A stretch of 25,148 nt of DNA from a virus. Positions 16,441 to 24,203 of the stretch are shown here, piece after piece. The stretch covers positions 1-25,148 of IMG/VR virus record IMGVR_UViG_3300020200_000163. One strand, 5' to 3'. A model generated the notes under the pieces. The model was not told where the DNA came from. It did no database searches and saw nothing but the letters and a program-made list of their open reading frames with translations. Made by a program: the position numbers and the translations under genes. Position 1 is the first letter of the stretch; the number at the start of each line of letters is the position of its first letter.

Positions 16441-18222
16441 ATGTCAATAGATAAAGTAATAACAGGTAACACCTCATCATTAATTGAGATGAGGGCTTTA
16501 GAAATTCTTGGTAACTACTTAGGGAGTAATAATTTTATATTAAATTTAAAACATAAAAAAGAAAATAATAAAAAGTTTTACCCCACCCGTTCCCAATCGG
16601 ATTACATTATAAATTTTCATGAGACACAACCCAAAGTGGCAAAAAAATGGGTTGAGTTGGACCCGTATTTTGCGAAAAAAATTGCTGATGAAAAACTTTA
16701 TACCACAATACCTGAACAAGTTTGGGTTGAGAAATTATTAACTGAAAAAGAAAAATCATATCATATTTGGGGTAAGGTATTTGAAACGGAATCTTTGCAC
16801 GATTTTTGGTTACCAAAAGGAGCGATAATGAAAACTCATAAAGTAGAAAAAGTAGAGATTGATTATTCTAAATATTCTCATAGACCTCTATTATCACACC
16901 AAATTCCTGCAGTCGAAAAACTTGCGGGTTCAAAAAGATTTATCTTAGCGGATGATATGGGTTTAGGTAAAACAACCGCAACAATAGTTGCCGCTTTAGA
17001 GACTAAAGCTAAACGAATACTAATTGTATGTCCCGCATCATTAAAAATAAATTGGCAACGAGAGATTGCAAATTATACTGATAGGTCAGTTTATATTGCG
17101 GAAAGTAAAAATTTCTCTTTAGAACATGATTTTGTAATTGTTAATTACGATATTCTTAGAAATTTTTATGATACAGGTAAAGAAAAAGAAAACACTTTGA
17201 TTTACCAATTTAATCCCGATTTGGTTATAATTGACGAAGCCCATTACATCCAAAATGGTCAGGCACAACGAACCAAATTAGTGAATAGTTTTAGTAAAAG
17301 GGCGGAAAGATTATGGTTACTTACTGGTACACCTATGACCTCAAGACCGATGAATTATTTTAACTTATTAAATTTAATTGAAAGTCCTGTAGCTCAGAAT
17401 TGGATGGCTTACGCAATCAGATATTGTCAAGGGTATCAGTTTAAAGCAGGTAATCGTAAAGTTTGGAACGTTACGGGAGCATCTAATTTAGAAGAATTAA
17501 GAGATAGAACCTCAAGACAAGTTTTGAGGAGATTAAAGACTGAGGTCTTAGATTTACCTGATAAAATCATTACACCTGTTTACTTAAGATTAAAATCAAA
17601 ACATTACGAAGGTTTAATGGGGGAATATTATGATTGGTATGATAATAAAAAAGAAGAATCTAATTCACTAACTGTTCAATTTTCTAAACTTATGAAAGTC
17701 AGACAAGTAATTGCTGAAGAGAAAATAAAAAATACTATAGAATTAGCTCAAAATATTTTAGACCAAGATAAAAAGGTAATAATTTTTACAAATTTCACCG
17801 ACACATTAAATAAAATTGCCGACCATTTTGGAAAACAAGCGGTTAGATTAGACGGTAGTACAAGTAAACCACAAAGACAATATGCGGTCGACCAATTCCA
17901 AGAGAACGAAAAAATAAAAGTTTTTGTTGGGAACTTAAAAGCCGCAGGAGTTGGGTTAACCTTAACTGCGGGTGAGGCGGTTATTATGAACGACTTATCA
18001 TTTGTTCCATCTGACCACTCACAAGCCGAAGATAGGGCTTATAGATACGGTCAAAAATCAAATGTATCCGTTTATTATCCAATATTTGAGAATACTATTG
18101 AGGGGATTATTTATGATATCTTAGCAAATAAGAAAAATATTTTTGAAACCGTCATGGGGGACAATTTGGATAAGGCCGATGTTGTTGAGGAAATGATGAA
18201 TAGAATTAACAGTTTGAGATAA
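16441..18222 (+). CDS. SNF2-family (SMARCAL1/HepA-like) DNA helicase or translocase
   Basis: This 593-residue superfamily 2 ATPase has Walker A ADDMGLGKTTA (170-180), motif Ia ILIVCPASL, Walker B IIDEAHYIQN (263-272) and motif III LLTGTPM (293-299). The second RecA-like half carries VIIFTNFTDTL, GNLKAAGVGLTLT and AEDRAYRYGQ (arginine finger, near 528-537). The DEAH box with GLGKT and RAYRYGQ identifies the SNF2 group, close to single-polypeptide remodellers such as SMARCAL1, rather than UvsW of T4. The first ~145 residues precede the helicase core and are not recognised. It probably remodels forks or recombination intermediates, or displaces proteins from DNA. It is first in a plus-strand block, and 43 nt separate it from the superoxide dismutase fusion. 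Confidence 0.88.
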   Translation: MSIDKVITGNTSSLIEMRALEILGNYLGSNNFILNLKHKKENNKKFYPTRSQSDYIINFHETQPKVAKKWVELDPYFAKKIADEKLYTTIPEQVWVEKLLTEKEKSYHIWGKVFETESLHDFWLPKGAIMKTHKVEKVEIDYSKYSHRPLLSHQIPAVEKLAGSKRFILADDMGLGKTTATIVAALETKAKRILIVCPASLKINWQREIANYTDRSVYIAESKNFSLEHDFVIVNYDILRNFYDTGKEKENTLIYQFNPDLVIIDEAHYIQNGQAQRTKLVNSFSKRAERLWLLTGTPMTSRPMNYFNLLNLIESPVAQNWMAYAIRYCQGYQFKAGNRKVWNVTGASNLEELRDRTSRQVLRRLKTEVLDLPDKIITPVYLRLKSKHYEGLMGEYYDWYDNKKEESNSLTVQFSKLMKVRQVIAEEKIKNTIELAQNILDQDKKVIIFTNFTDTLNKIADHFGKQAVRLDGSTSKPQRQYAVDQFQENEKIKVFVGNLKAAGVGLTLTAGEAVIMNDLSFVPSDHSQAEDRAYRYGQKSNVSVYYPIFENTIEGIIYDILANKKNIFETVMGDNLDKADVVEEMMNRINSLR

Positions 18223-18237
18223 ATCAAAATATTGGCT

Positions 18238-18252
18238 TATTTATAGATATAT
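18238..18252 (+). promoter_or_regulatory. Promoter-like TATTTATAGATATAT before the SOD fusion gene
   Basis: TATTTATA (18238-18245) followed by GATATAT lies about 20 nt before the ATG at 18266. It matches both the general TATTTATA core and the TTTATAGATATA sequence before the helicase gene. It fills the short gap after the helicase stop, which holds no terminator-like hairpin. Function is inferred. Confidence 0.4.
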
Positions 18253-18265
18253 TATTAATAGCCAT

Positions 18266-19804
18266 ATGAAAAAATTTGAAAATAAGATTAAGATTTTAAA
18301 TAAATCGTTAATCTTACAAGAACAAAAGGAAAATGAAAAGTTCTTTTTGTTTGAAATGAAAAAAATAGGTATTGAGAAGTTACCTTATTCTTACTCCGCA
18401 CTAAAACAATTTATTGATTCCGAAACCATGTCATACCATTATAATAAACATTATAAGGGTTATGTAGACAAACTTAATAAAGCATTGTCCAAGAAAAAAG
18501 GAGGTGATTTAGAGTTAGAGGAAATTATTAAAACTATCAGTAAATTTGATAAAACAATTAGAAATAACGCTGGTGGTGCATTTAATCACGCATTGTTTTG
18601 GAAAATGTTATCACCTAAAACTCAAAAACCTTTTGGAGATGTTTTGAATCGGATTAATAAAGACTTTGGTTCGTATAAAAAATTCCAATCTAAATTTGAA
18701 GAAATAGCGAAAGAAAGATTTGGTTCAGGATGGGTTTGGTTAGTTCTAAATAATAAAAACACTTTAAAAATTATATCAACACCAAACCAAGATAATCCAT
18801 TAATGAATGTCGTACAAGACGGAGGATTTCCTATTTTAGGTCTTGATTTATGGGAACACGCTTATTATTTAAAATATAGAAATAAAAGAGATGAATATAT
18901 TAAAAACTTTTGGAAATCTGTAAATTGGGAGTTTGTAAATAAGTTATTTAATTCTAAATCGACATCAAAATTAAATGAATCGGTAGGGTTTAGACAAATA
19001 ATAAAAGAAGGTGTTTCTGAGAAATGTAGTAAAGAGATGAACGATGCTATCAGATTTGTATTTAACATTAATCCTAAAGTTAAAACAACCTATCGGTATG
19101 CCATTGACTCAATTTTAAAAGACGTATTTCCCGATAATTATTATGGTCAAAATGGGTACAAAGAAGGTGAGATGTCAGGTATATATGATTTAGAAGGGAG
19201 TGGTAGGTCAGTGATTAATAAACTTAACACCAATTATAATTGTTTTTGTATTTTATTAACTGATGTTAATAAAGTTTTAAAATCAATGAATAAACCTGAA
19301 ATAAAAATTATAGGTCAACCACCATACGTCCAAATAAGTGAAACTAAAAAATTTGTAAGATTTTTAAATGATTATAAATCAAGAATATTTAATCAAAATT
19401 CAGGAACGTTCAAAAATTTAATGTCGACTTTAGGATTGACACATGACTTAGGTGATAAGAGGGAAGATTATACTGTAGAAGTTCTTGAAAAGAAATTTGG
19501 TGAGGAAAATATCGAAAGGATTGGTGGTTTAGGTAGTCAAGAAGACATGATTGGGGGTGTTGATTGTAAAGTAAACGTCAATGGAGAAACCAAAACTTCA
19601 CAAATTAAACCTTTTAGTTATATAAAAACCGATAACGGGAATATAACAGTTTTTAATACAGGACAAGTTAAGAAATATGATACTGATTGGATTATATTCG
19701 CAAATCCTAAAAAAGGTATATTAATTTTTAATAATAAAGATTCTAAAATAGTTGAGGGTAACTATACCTTCCCGATTGAGAATTTAATTTATGAAGTAAG
19801 TTGA
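18266..19804 (+). CDS. Mn-type superoxide dismutase fused to a nuclease-like module
   Basis: This is a 512-residue fusion. Residues about 38-230 form a complete Fe/Mn superoxide dismutase: LPYSYSALKQFIDSETMSYH, NNAGGAFNHALFWKMLSP, RFGSGWVWLVL, STPNQDNPLM and LGLDLWEHAYYLKYRNKR. Metal ligands H58, H108, D194 and H198 are present, as are gateway residues H62 and Y66. G104 plus Q175 is the Mn-type rather than Fe-type arrangement. After a linker with LNESVGFRQIIKEGVSE, residues about 255-510 match the C-terminal module of the protein at 14443-15888 (VFPDNY, EMSGIYDLEG, SVINKLNT, GGVDCKVNVNG, SQIKPF, ILIFNNKDSKI). D433, Q446 and K448 resemble a PD-(D/E)XK nuclease core. The first ~37 residues are a charged extension. 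Superoxide removal is likely if the protein folds as its homologues do; the role of the C-terminal module is unknown. Confidence 0.8.
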   Translation: MKKFENKIKILNKSLILQEQKENEKFFLFEMKKIGIEKLPYSYSALKQFIDSETMSYHYNKHYKGYVDKLNKALSKKKGGDLELEEIIKTISKFDKTIRNNAGGAFNHALFWKMLSPKTQKPFGDVLNRINKDFGSYKKFQSKFEEIAKERFGSGWVWLVLNNKNTLKIISTPNQDNPLMNVVQDGGFPILGLDLWEHAYYLKYRNKRDEYIKNFWKSVNWEFVNKLFNSKSTSKLNESVGFRQIIKEGVSEKCSKEMNDAIRFVFNINPKVKTTYRYAIDSILKDVFPDNYYGQNGYKEGEMSGIYDLEGSGRSVINKLNTNYNCFCILLTDVNKVLKSMNKPEIKIIGQPPYVQISETKKFVRFLNDYKSRIFNQNSGTFKNLMSTLGLTHDLGDKREDYTVEVLEKKFGEENIERIGGLGSQEDMIGGVDCKVNVNGETKTSQIKPFSYIKTDNGNITVFNTGQVKKYDTDWIIFANPKKGILIFNNKDSKIVEGNYTFPIENLIYEVS

Positions 19805-19812
19805 TATTTATA
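19805..19812 (+). promoter_or_regulatory. Promoter-like TATTTATA core before the gp13-like gene
   Basis: TATTTATA followed by ATAAAAAG lies 13 nt before the ATG at 19826, in the 21-nt gap after the fusion gene. No Shine-Dalgarno is seen. Promoter function is inferred from recurrence of the core at this spacing. Confidence 0.35.
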
Positions 19813-19825
19813 ATAAAAAGTCAAC

Positions 19826-20950
19826 ATGTCAATTATCGCAGAACCAGAAAGAACTCAACTATATACTAAATTGAGACATACATTAGGAGCACCTCTTAGG
19901 TCGGTTGAGTTAGAAGATGAACAACTAGATTCAATTTTAGAATTATCTATTGAGGATTATTCTCAATATGTTCAAGATTGGTTAATCGAATCTCAATGGA
20001 CTTCGTTATATAATCTTAATCTTGATACTCAGTCATTATCAAGGGCTTTTATTACAAAAAGTTTAGATTATGAAGAAAGATATACTTACGCATATTCTAA
20101 AATTGTTGGTTTGCAAGCGGGTGGTGATTATGTACTTAAAAAAGATTTTTTTAATCTCGAAAGAGGTAAACAAATATATGAAATACCAGCGGGTAGAGAA
20201 ATTAATGAATTATTATGGTTTACCCCGACCCCAATGAACAACCTTTTATTTGACCCATGGTCTTTTGGTACTTTAGGTGGTGGAGGTATCGGAGGTCAGG
20301 GAGGATTCGCCCAAATGGGGAATATGGGAGGAAGTTACTTTATGATGCCAGCTTTTGATATGTTACTTAGAATGCAACAAATAAACATACAAAGAAGAAT
20401 TATTGGTGGTGATTTAACTTATCGAATTACCGCATTACCCGAAGGTAAAAAGGCGATTCATTTAATGAATGTTCCTGGGGGTAAATTTGATTTTGGTAGC
20501 GGGTCTTTAAGGAAAGGTCAGGTATGGTATTGGTATTATGATGTTGGCACTTCAGATAGGGATAAGTGTCTTAAAGATAATCCTGATATTATTAAGTTAC
20601 CGTCAGATGTTCCGTTTGATAAAATTTCTTGGGTGGATTTAAATAACCCCGCACAAATTTGGGTTCGTAGATATTTCTTTGCGTCGGCTAAAGAAGCCTT
20701 GTCTAAAGTTAGAGGTAAATTTAGTGGTAATATAAAAACACCTGATAGTGAATTAACTATGGACTATCAATCATTAGCGACTGAAGGTAAAGATGAAAAA
20801 ACAAAATTGATTGAGGAATTAGTAGGTGCGGAAGGTCGACTTACAAGATTAAGACCTGAAAAAGTTATGGAAAGAGAAGCGTTATTAGCGGAAAATCTAA
20901 ACAAACAAAAGAAATTTACCGCGATGCCAAGACAAATATACGTAATATAA
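19826..20950 (+). CDS. Neck / head completion protein (gp13-like)
   Basis: This 374-residue protein has an N-terminal helical segment LRHTLGAPLRSVELEDEQLD, then SILELSIEDYSQYVQDWLIE. This is the adaptor-type start (a short alpha domain followed by 'gap-x-x-VELtDeQ') seen in gp13-like head completion proteins. A beta-rich part follows (YVLKKDFFNLERGKQIYEIP), then a Gly/Met-rich loop near 150-175 and a C-terminal helical region with many charged residues. T4 gp13 (309 residues) binds the portal after DNA packaging and receives the tail. The gene is on the opposite strand from the other neck and tail genes, which is unusual given that 13 and 14 are adjacent in T4. The Gly-rich loop is an insertion. 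The assignment comes from pattern and synteny. Confidence 0.55.
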   Translation: MSIIAEPERTQLYTKLRHTLGAPLRSVELEDEQLDSILELSIEDYSQYVQDWLIESQWTSLYNLNLDTQSLSRAFITKSLDYEERYTYAYSKIVGLQAGGDYVLKKDFFNLERGKQIYEIPAGREINELLWFTPTPMNNLLFDPWSFGTLGGGGIGGQGGFAQMGNMGGSYFMMPAFDMLLRMQQINIQRRIIGGDLTYRITALPEGKKAIHLMNVPGGKFDFGSGSLRKGQVWYWYYDVGTSDRDKCLKDNPDIIKLPSDVPFDKISWVDLNNPAQIWVRRYFFASAKEALSKVRGKFSGNIKTPDSELTMDYQSLATEGKDEKTKLIEELVGAEGRLTRLRPEKVMEREALLAENLNKQKKFTAMPRQIYVI

Positions 20951-20954
20951 TTTT

Positions 20955-21308
20955 ATGATAGGACAAAAATCAACATTAGTAAGAAAAAAAATTAGTGACC
21001 GACATATACATTTTGAACCGATGGTTATTACTGAATTAAAAAAAACTATTTCGGTACCAAACTATACAACCAAAGGTGAAGAATTTATAGTTGTTAAAGG
21101 AGTTGATTTTTGCGTATTAATTTTAGATGGTGAAACCACAAGTGAAATTAAAATAAAATCACTTACCGATACTATTATTAAATCCAAACAAGGTAGTATT
21201 GACGAATATTATGATGAAATACTAATTAATAATCGAGCATGTATAGAATTAATTTTTTTAAATGGTTATTGGTATATAACCTCATCGGATGGAATTAAGT
21301 TAGATTAA
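20955..21308 (+). CDS. Small beta-rich virion-like protein of unknown function
   Basis: This 117-residue protein begins 4 nt after the gp13-like stop and is probably co-transcribed with it. After a basic start (MIGQKSTLVRKKISDRHIHF) it is a series of beta strands: EFIVVKGVDFCVLILDGETT, then KIKSLTDTIIKS, DEYYDEILI, CIELIFLNGYWYITSSDGIK. The ending NGYWYITSSDGIKLD resembles short beta domains found in phage fibre or decoration proteins, where W/Y-rich hairpins close a trimeric or capsid-bound fold. There is no enzyme motif, signal peptide or membrane segment. Its gene end overlaps the polymerase gene end by 9 nt. A virion accessory role is plausible but not shown. Confidence 0.6.
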   Translation: MIGQKSTLVRKKISDRHIHFEPMVITELKKTISVPNYTTKGEEFIVVKGVDFCVLILDGETTSEIKIKSLTDTIIKSKQGSIDEYYDEILINNRACIELIFLNGYWYITSSDGIKLD

Positions 21309-21311
21309 CTT
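21297..21311. terminator. Small hairpin spanning two convergent stop codons
   Basis: AAGTTA (21297-21302), loop GAT and TAACTT (21306-21311) form a perfect 6-bp inverted repeat. It covers both the plus-strand TAA (21306-21308) and the minus-strand TAA (21302-21300). On the plus strand it is followed by CTTTTC; the minus side has no T-run. It may be a weak terminator for the plus strand, or it may only reflect the overlapping ends. Confidence 0.35.
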
Positions 21312-24098
21312 CTTTTCCCACCCTTCTTCCGCCAAATCATAAATATAGTTAGGGTCTAACCCTCGTTTTTCCCAATACCGTAATTCAGGTTCACTAATAT
21401 CTAATACATCTTCATGTAATCTATCTTGGTCTTTTTCCTCAAAAGGTACTCCATTTATTAACTCACATTGGTCTTTAGTAAAGAAACTTCTATCATCAGG
21501 TTTTGACACCAATAACCCATCTCTAATTTCTTCTTTAAATACAACCAATAAAGGTTCGATACGTTTGTTAAAAGTCGCAATCGCTCTATCGATATTATAT
21601 TCACCCCTCATATCAGGATTACTCTCAATCTCCGATGGGTCTAACATATAACAATTAATCTGAACCATCGATGTTACAGAATCTTCAGGATATTTCCCAT
21701 GTTCTGAAAAATAATATTGTAATTGTTCATCACTCCACCCTCTTTTAAGTTTTGCAACTTTCTGAACATCCCCTTGGGATGCTTTGGTTCCATTATTAAC
21801 ATAATAAATTACATCACCTAAACTAACGTTCAGTTTATTCTTTAACGCTAGTTCCATATGAGCCATCATACTCATAGCACCACCTGATTTGGTTTTTTGT
21901 GTTGACCGTTTTTTATAATCATCTAACGATAATTTCACTTTAGCTCTCTGAGCAATTTTCATTAATGGGATTTCTTTATTATAAATCTTGGATAGGTATT
22001 CATAATACCACTCAACAAATTCCTGACCTTTACCCTCAAGTAATTGTTTTACACCTTTATCTAAAAAATCCTCAATATACAATGGTAGTTTTTTAGATTT
22101 AATTGTATTACCTGTAAGTTTAATTTTACCGCTAGATTCCATAACGGCATAATTTTTACGAGCGAGATTTATACATGAGGGCCAAGTACCATCAGTATCT
22201 AAAGCCATTTCACCCCTCATAAAAGTATCATTAAATTCTGCAACGTCAGCATCATCCCCAACATATTCTTTACCTTCTTTAACTTTCCAATTAAGACCTT
22301 TACCAACATATCTATGATTTTCCCATCCATCAGGTTTAGAGAAGTTAACACCGTCCGTGTCCATTACAAGAGGGGTATAACCTTTTTTCATAAAGAACCT
22401 AATCATCTGTCTTAAATACTGTCTACCCGTACAAGTAATTTGTTCACCCATATACATGTCACCCCAAGCATATACTTGTGGAGCGGATAATGCCCCGAAC
22501 ATCGAGTTAATAAAGATTTTAATCGGTAACTGTTTACGGTCATATGATACTGATTTTTTTTTGTCTTTATCGTACCATTCGGAAGCTAAGTTTTTATACA
22601 TGATACGAGAATTACGGAAATAAGATAACATTCCTTTCATACCTCCTAAAATATCACATTCAGGAAAAACGTCATGTACCAATTGTATTGACGGATATAG
22701 GGAAGAGTAGTCAAGTTTTAATACGTTCCTTGAATACCCCACTTTTAATAACCTTGATAATCCTCCTACAAATTCTGTTTTATCTTGTTTTTTAGGAATT
22801 GCTAATTTGTACTTATAAGACCACGCCAACATCAACATCTTCCATAATGTTGCGGTACCCATTGTAGATACTCTTTCATAAGTTGTTGGTACTAATGATG
22901 ACAACAAAAAGGTTCCTTGATTAAATTCTTCATCAACTAATAAAGTTTCTTCTAAGTCATCGTCAAGATAACGCTCAACTATGTCGTCCCCTGTTGTTTT
23001 TATGTATATGTCAGTTCTTCGTGAGCAAATTTCATCAACCTTTTCACTATCCCCAACCCTTTTATATTTACCATTCTCAATATTTAACCAATACTCATTT
23101 TTTTGTGTGTACATAGGTCCGATTTTGTCATGGTCAATATAGATACGGTCAGGAGCCTCAGCATCAATATACTGAGTAATATATTTCAAACCTGCGGATT
23201 TGATACTTGAATTTATTGCTTGCGCTCTTCTTACTGAATGTAAGATATCGATAATATTATAACCCCACATACCAACTTGGTTATACCTCTCAACCTCGTT
23301 AGCCAACTTTAATAGATTCTCACTTTGTTTGATATTAATATCAGGATTTAAAGTCCTACATATTTTTTTAACATCTAAATTTAACGCCTTACATCTCTCA
23401 AATATCCAATACCAGTCAAAGTTAAATGAGTTATACCCACCGATAATACTTGGTTTAAGTTCGTTAATCGTTCTAAAAAATTCAACCAACCCTCTTCGTT
23501 CTTCATCTTCATTTGAGCATTCGATAACTTTTTTAAAACCTTTATTGGTTTTCATCCCAATCATGAATATACGACCGTCTTTTGGTTCTAATGCGGTCGT
23601 CTCCAAGTCGAATCCAAATCTTGTAATATCATTGTATTCTTCGTAACCTTTAAATAATCGTTTTTCTTTTTGTATTAGATATTGTTCTACAGGTGGCAGA
23701 ATTAAGATTTTATCTTTGGTTCTTTCACCCCAAGGGTCAACTCCACCATCTCTAAAAAATTGTATTAATTCTCGATACCCTTTAAGAGACTTAACCATAA
23801 AATTGAGACCTTGCTCCAATCTTTCATTTTTACCCGTTTCCAATTTTTCAATCATAATACCATACTTTGTCATGGCCTCTTTTTGAAGTCCTTTAGATGA
23901 TTGATAAAAATTTAGGTTTCTTAAATCCCCAACCCAAGCGAATGGTGTGAAAGTGTCTTTTCTAATTTCTTTACCTTTATCGGGAATTTCTTTGATTTTG
24001 TAAATACAGTTCGATGCGTAATCAAATTCTATCGCAACTATAAATTCTTCTGGGTCACCTCCCTCTAGGAAAGATTTAATTTCTTCTTGTGATATCAT
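21300..24098 (-). CDS. Family B DNA polymerase (gp43-like) with intact proofreading exonuclease
   Basis: This 932-residue protein is close in length to T4 gp43 (898). Exonuclease motifs are Exo I FGFDLETTAL (D164, E166), Exo II YNSFNFDWYW (D228) and Exo III RYLDDDLEE (Y377, D381). Polymerase motifs are A KLDYSSLYPS (D463), B LPIKIFINSMFG (K527, N531, S532) and C VMDTDGVNF (D580, D582), preceded by FVGGLSRLLKVGYSRNVL. All catalytic residues are present, so it should be the active, proofreading replicative polymerase. The Exo II to Exo III distance is about 45 residues longer than in RB69/T4, from an insertion near 320-372. The gene is oriented against the plus-strand block and lies among virion genes rather than a replication cluster. 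Its leader has several small hairpins. Confidence 0.93.
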   Translation of the reverse strand: MISQEEIKSFLEGGDPEEFIVAIEFDYASNCIYKIKEIPDKGKEIRKDTFTPFAWVGDLRNLNFYQSSKGLQKEAMTKYGIMIEKLETGKNERLEQGLNFMVKSLKGYRELIQFFRDGGVDPWGERTKDKILILPPVEQYLIQKEKRLFKGYEEYNDITRFGFDLETTALEPKDGRIFMIGMKTNKGFKKVIECSNEDEERRGLVEFFRTINELKPSIIGGYNSFNFDWYWIFERCKALNLDVKKICRTLNPDINIKQSENLLKLANEVERYNQVGMWGYNIIDILHSVRRAQAINSSIKSAGLKYITQYIDAEAPDRIYIDHDKIGPMYTQKNEYWLNIENGKYKRVGDSEKVDEICSRRTDIYIKTTGDDIVERYLDDDLEETLLVDEEFNQGTFLLSSLVPTTYERVSTMGTATLWKMLMLAWSYKYKLAIPKKQDKTEFVGGLSRLLKVGYSRNVLKLDYSSLYPSIQLVHDVFPECDILGGMKGMLSYFRNSRIMYKNLASEWYDKDKKKSVSYDRKQLPIKIFINSMFGALSAPQVYAWGDMYMGEQITCTGRQYLRQMIRFFMKKGYTPLVMDTDGVNFSKPDGWENHRYVGKGLNWKVKEGKEYVGDDADVAEFNDTFMRGEMALDTDGTWPSCINLARKNYAVMESSGKIKLTGNTIKSKKLPLYIEDFLDKGVKQLLEGKGQEFVEWYYEYLSKIYNKEIPLMKIAQRAKVKLSLDDYKKRSTQKTKSGGAMSMMAHMELALKNKLNVSLGDVIYYVNNGTKASQGDVQKVAKLKRGWSDEQLQYYFSEHGKYPEDSVTSMVQINCYMLDPSEIESNPDMRGEYNIDRAIATFNKRIEPLLVVFKEEIRDGLLVSKPDDRSFFTKDQCELINGVPFEEKDQDRLHEDVLDISEPELRYWEKRGLDPNYIYDLAEEGWEKKLI

Positions 24099-24116
24099 AC
24101 TTATTTACTTTTGGTG

Positions 24117-24181
24117 TATTAGCTACCGAATAAGGTCGGCATTTACCTTCGTAAATAAATATAGGAGTAAAAATTACTCTT
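24117..24181 (-). promoter_or_regulatory. Hairpin-rich leader upstream of DNA polymerase
   Basis: Three short inverted repeats lie in the 105-nt gap before the polymerase ATG. On the minus strand they are GAGTAA with TTACTC (24179-24165, loop 3), ATTTAC with GTAAAT (24156-24141, loop GAAG), and GCCGA with TCGGT (24140-24125, 6-nt loop, one G-U). The last lies about 26 nt before the ATG. T4 gp43 represses its own translation by binding a leader hairpin, so an analogous operator is conceivable. An ATATTTATTTA promoter-like stretch lies between the first two hairpins (24161-24151). Confidence 0.3.
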
Positions 24182-24203
24182 ATCAACTAAGTAAGTTAAT
24201 TTT

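Noticed and set aside
18266-19804. Assembly chimera joining a host superoxide dismutase to a phage gene
   Set aside because: The frame is continuous, base composition matches its neighbours, a phage-type promoter core precedes it, and the C-terminal half is paralogous to another gene in the window. A read-level check would still be worthwhile.
23329-23646. 105-codon plus-strand frame inside the polymerase gene
   Set aside because: It is antisense to the conserved exonuclease domain and has no recognisable motif, so it is a shadow of the polymerase frame.
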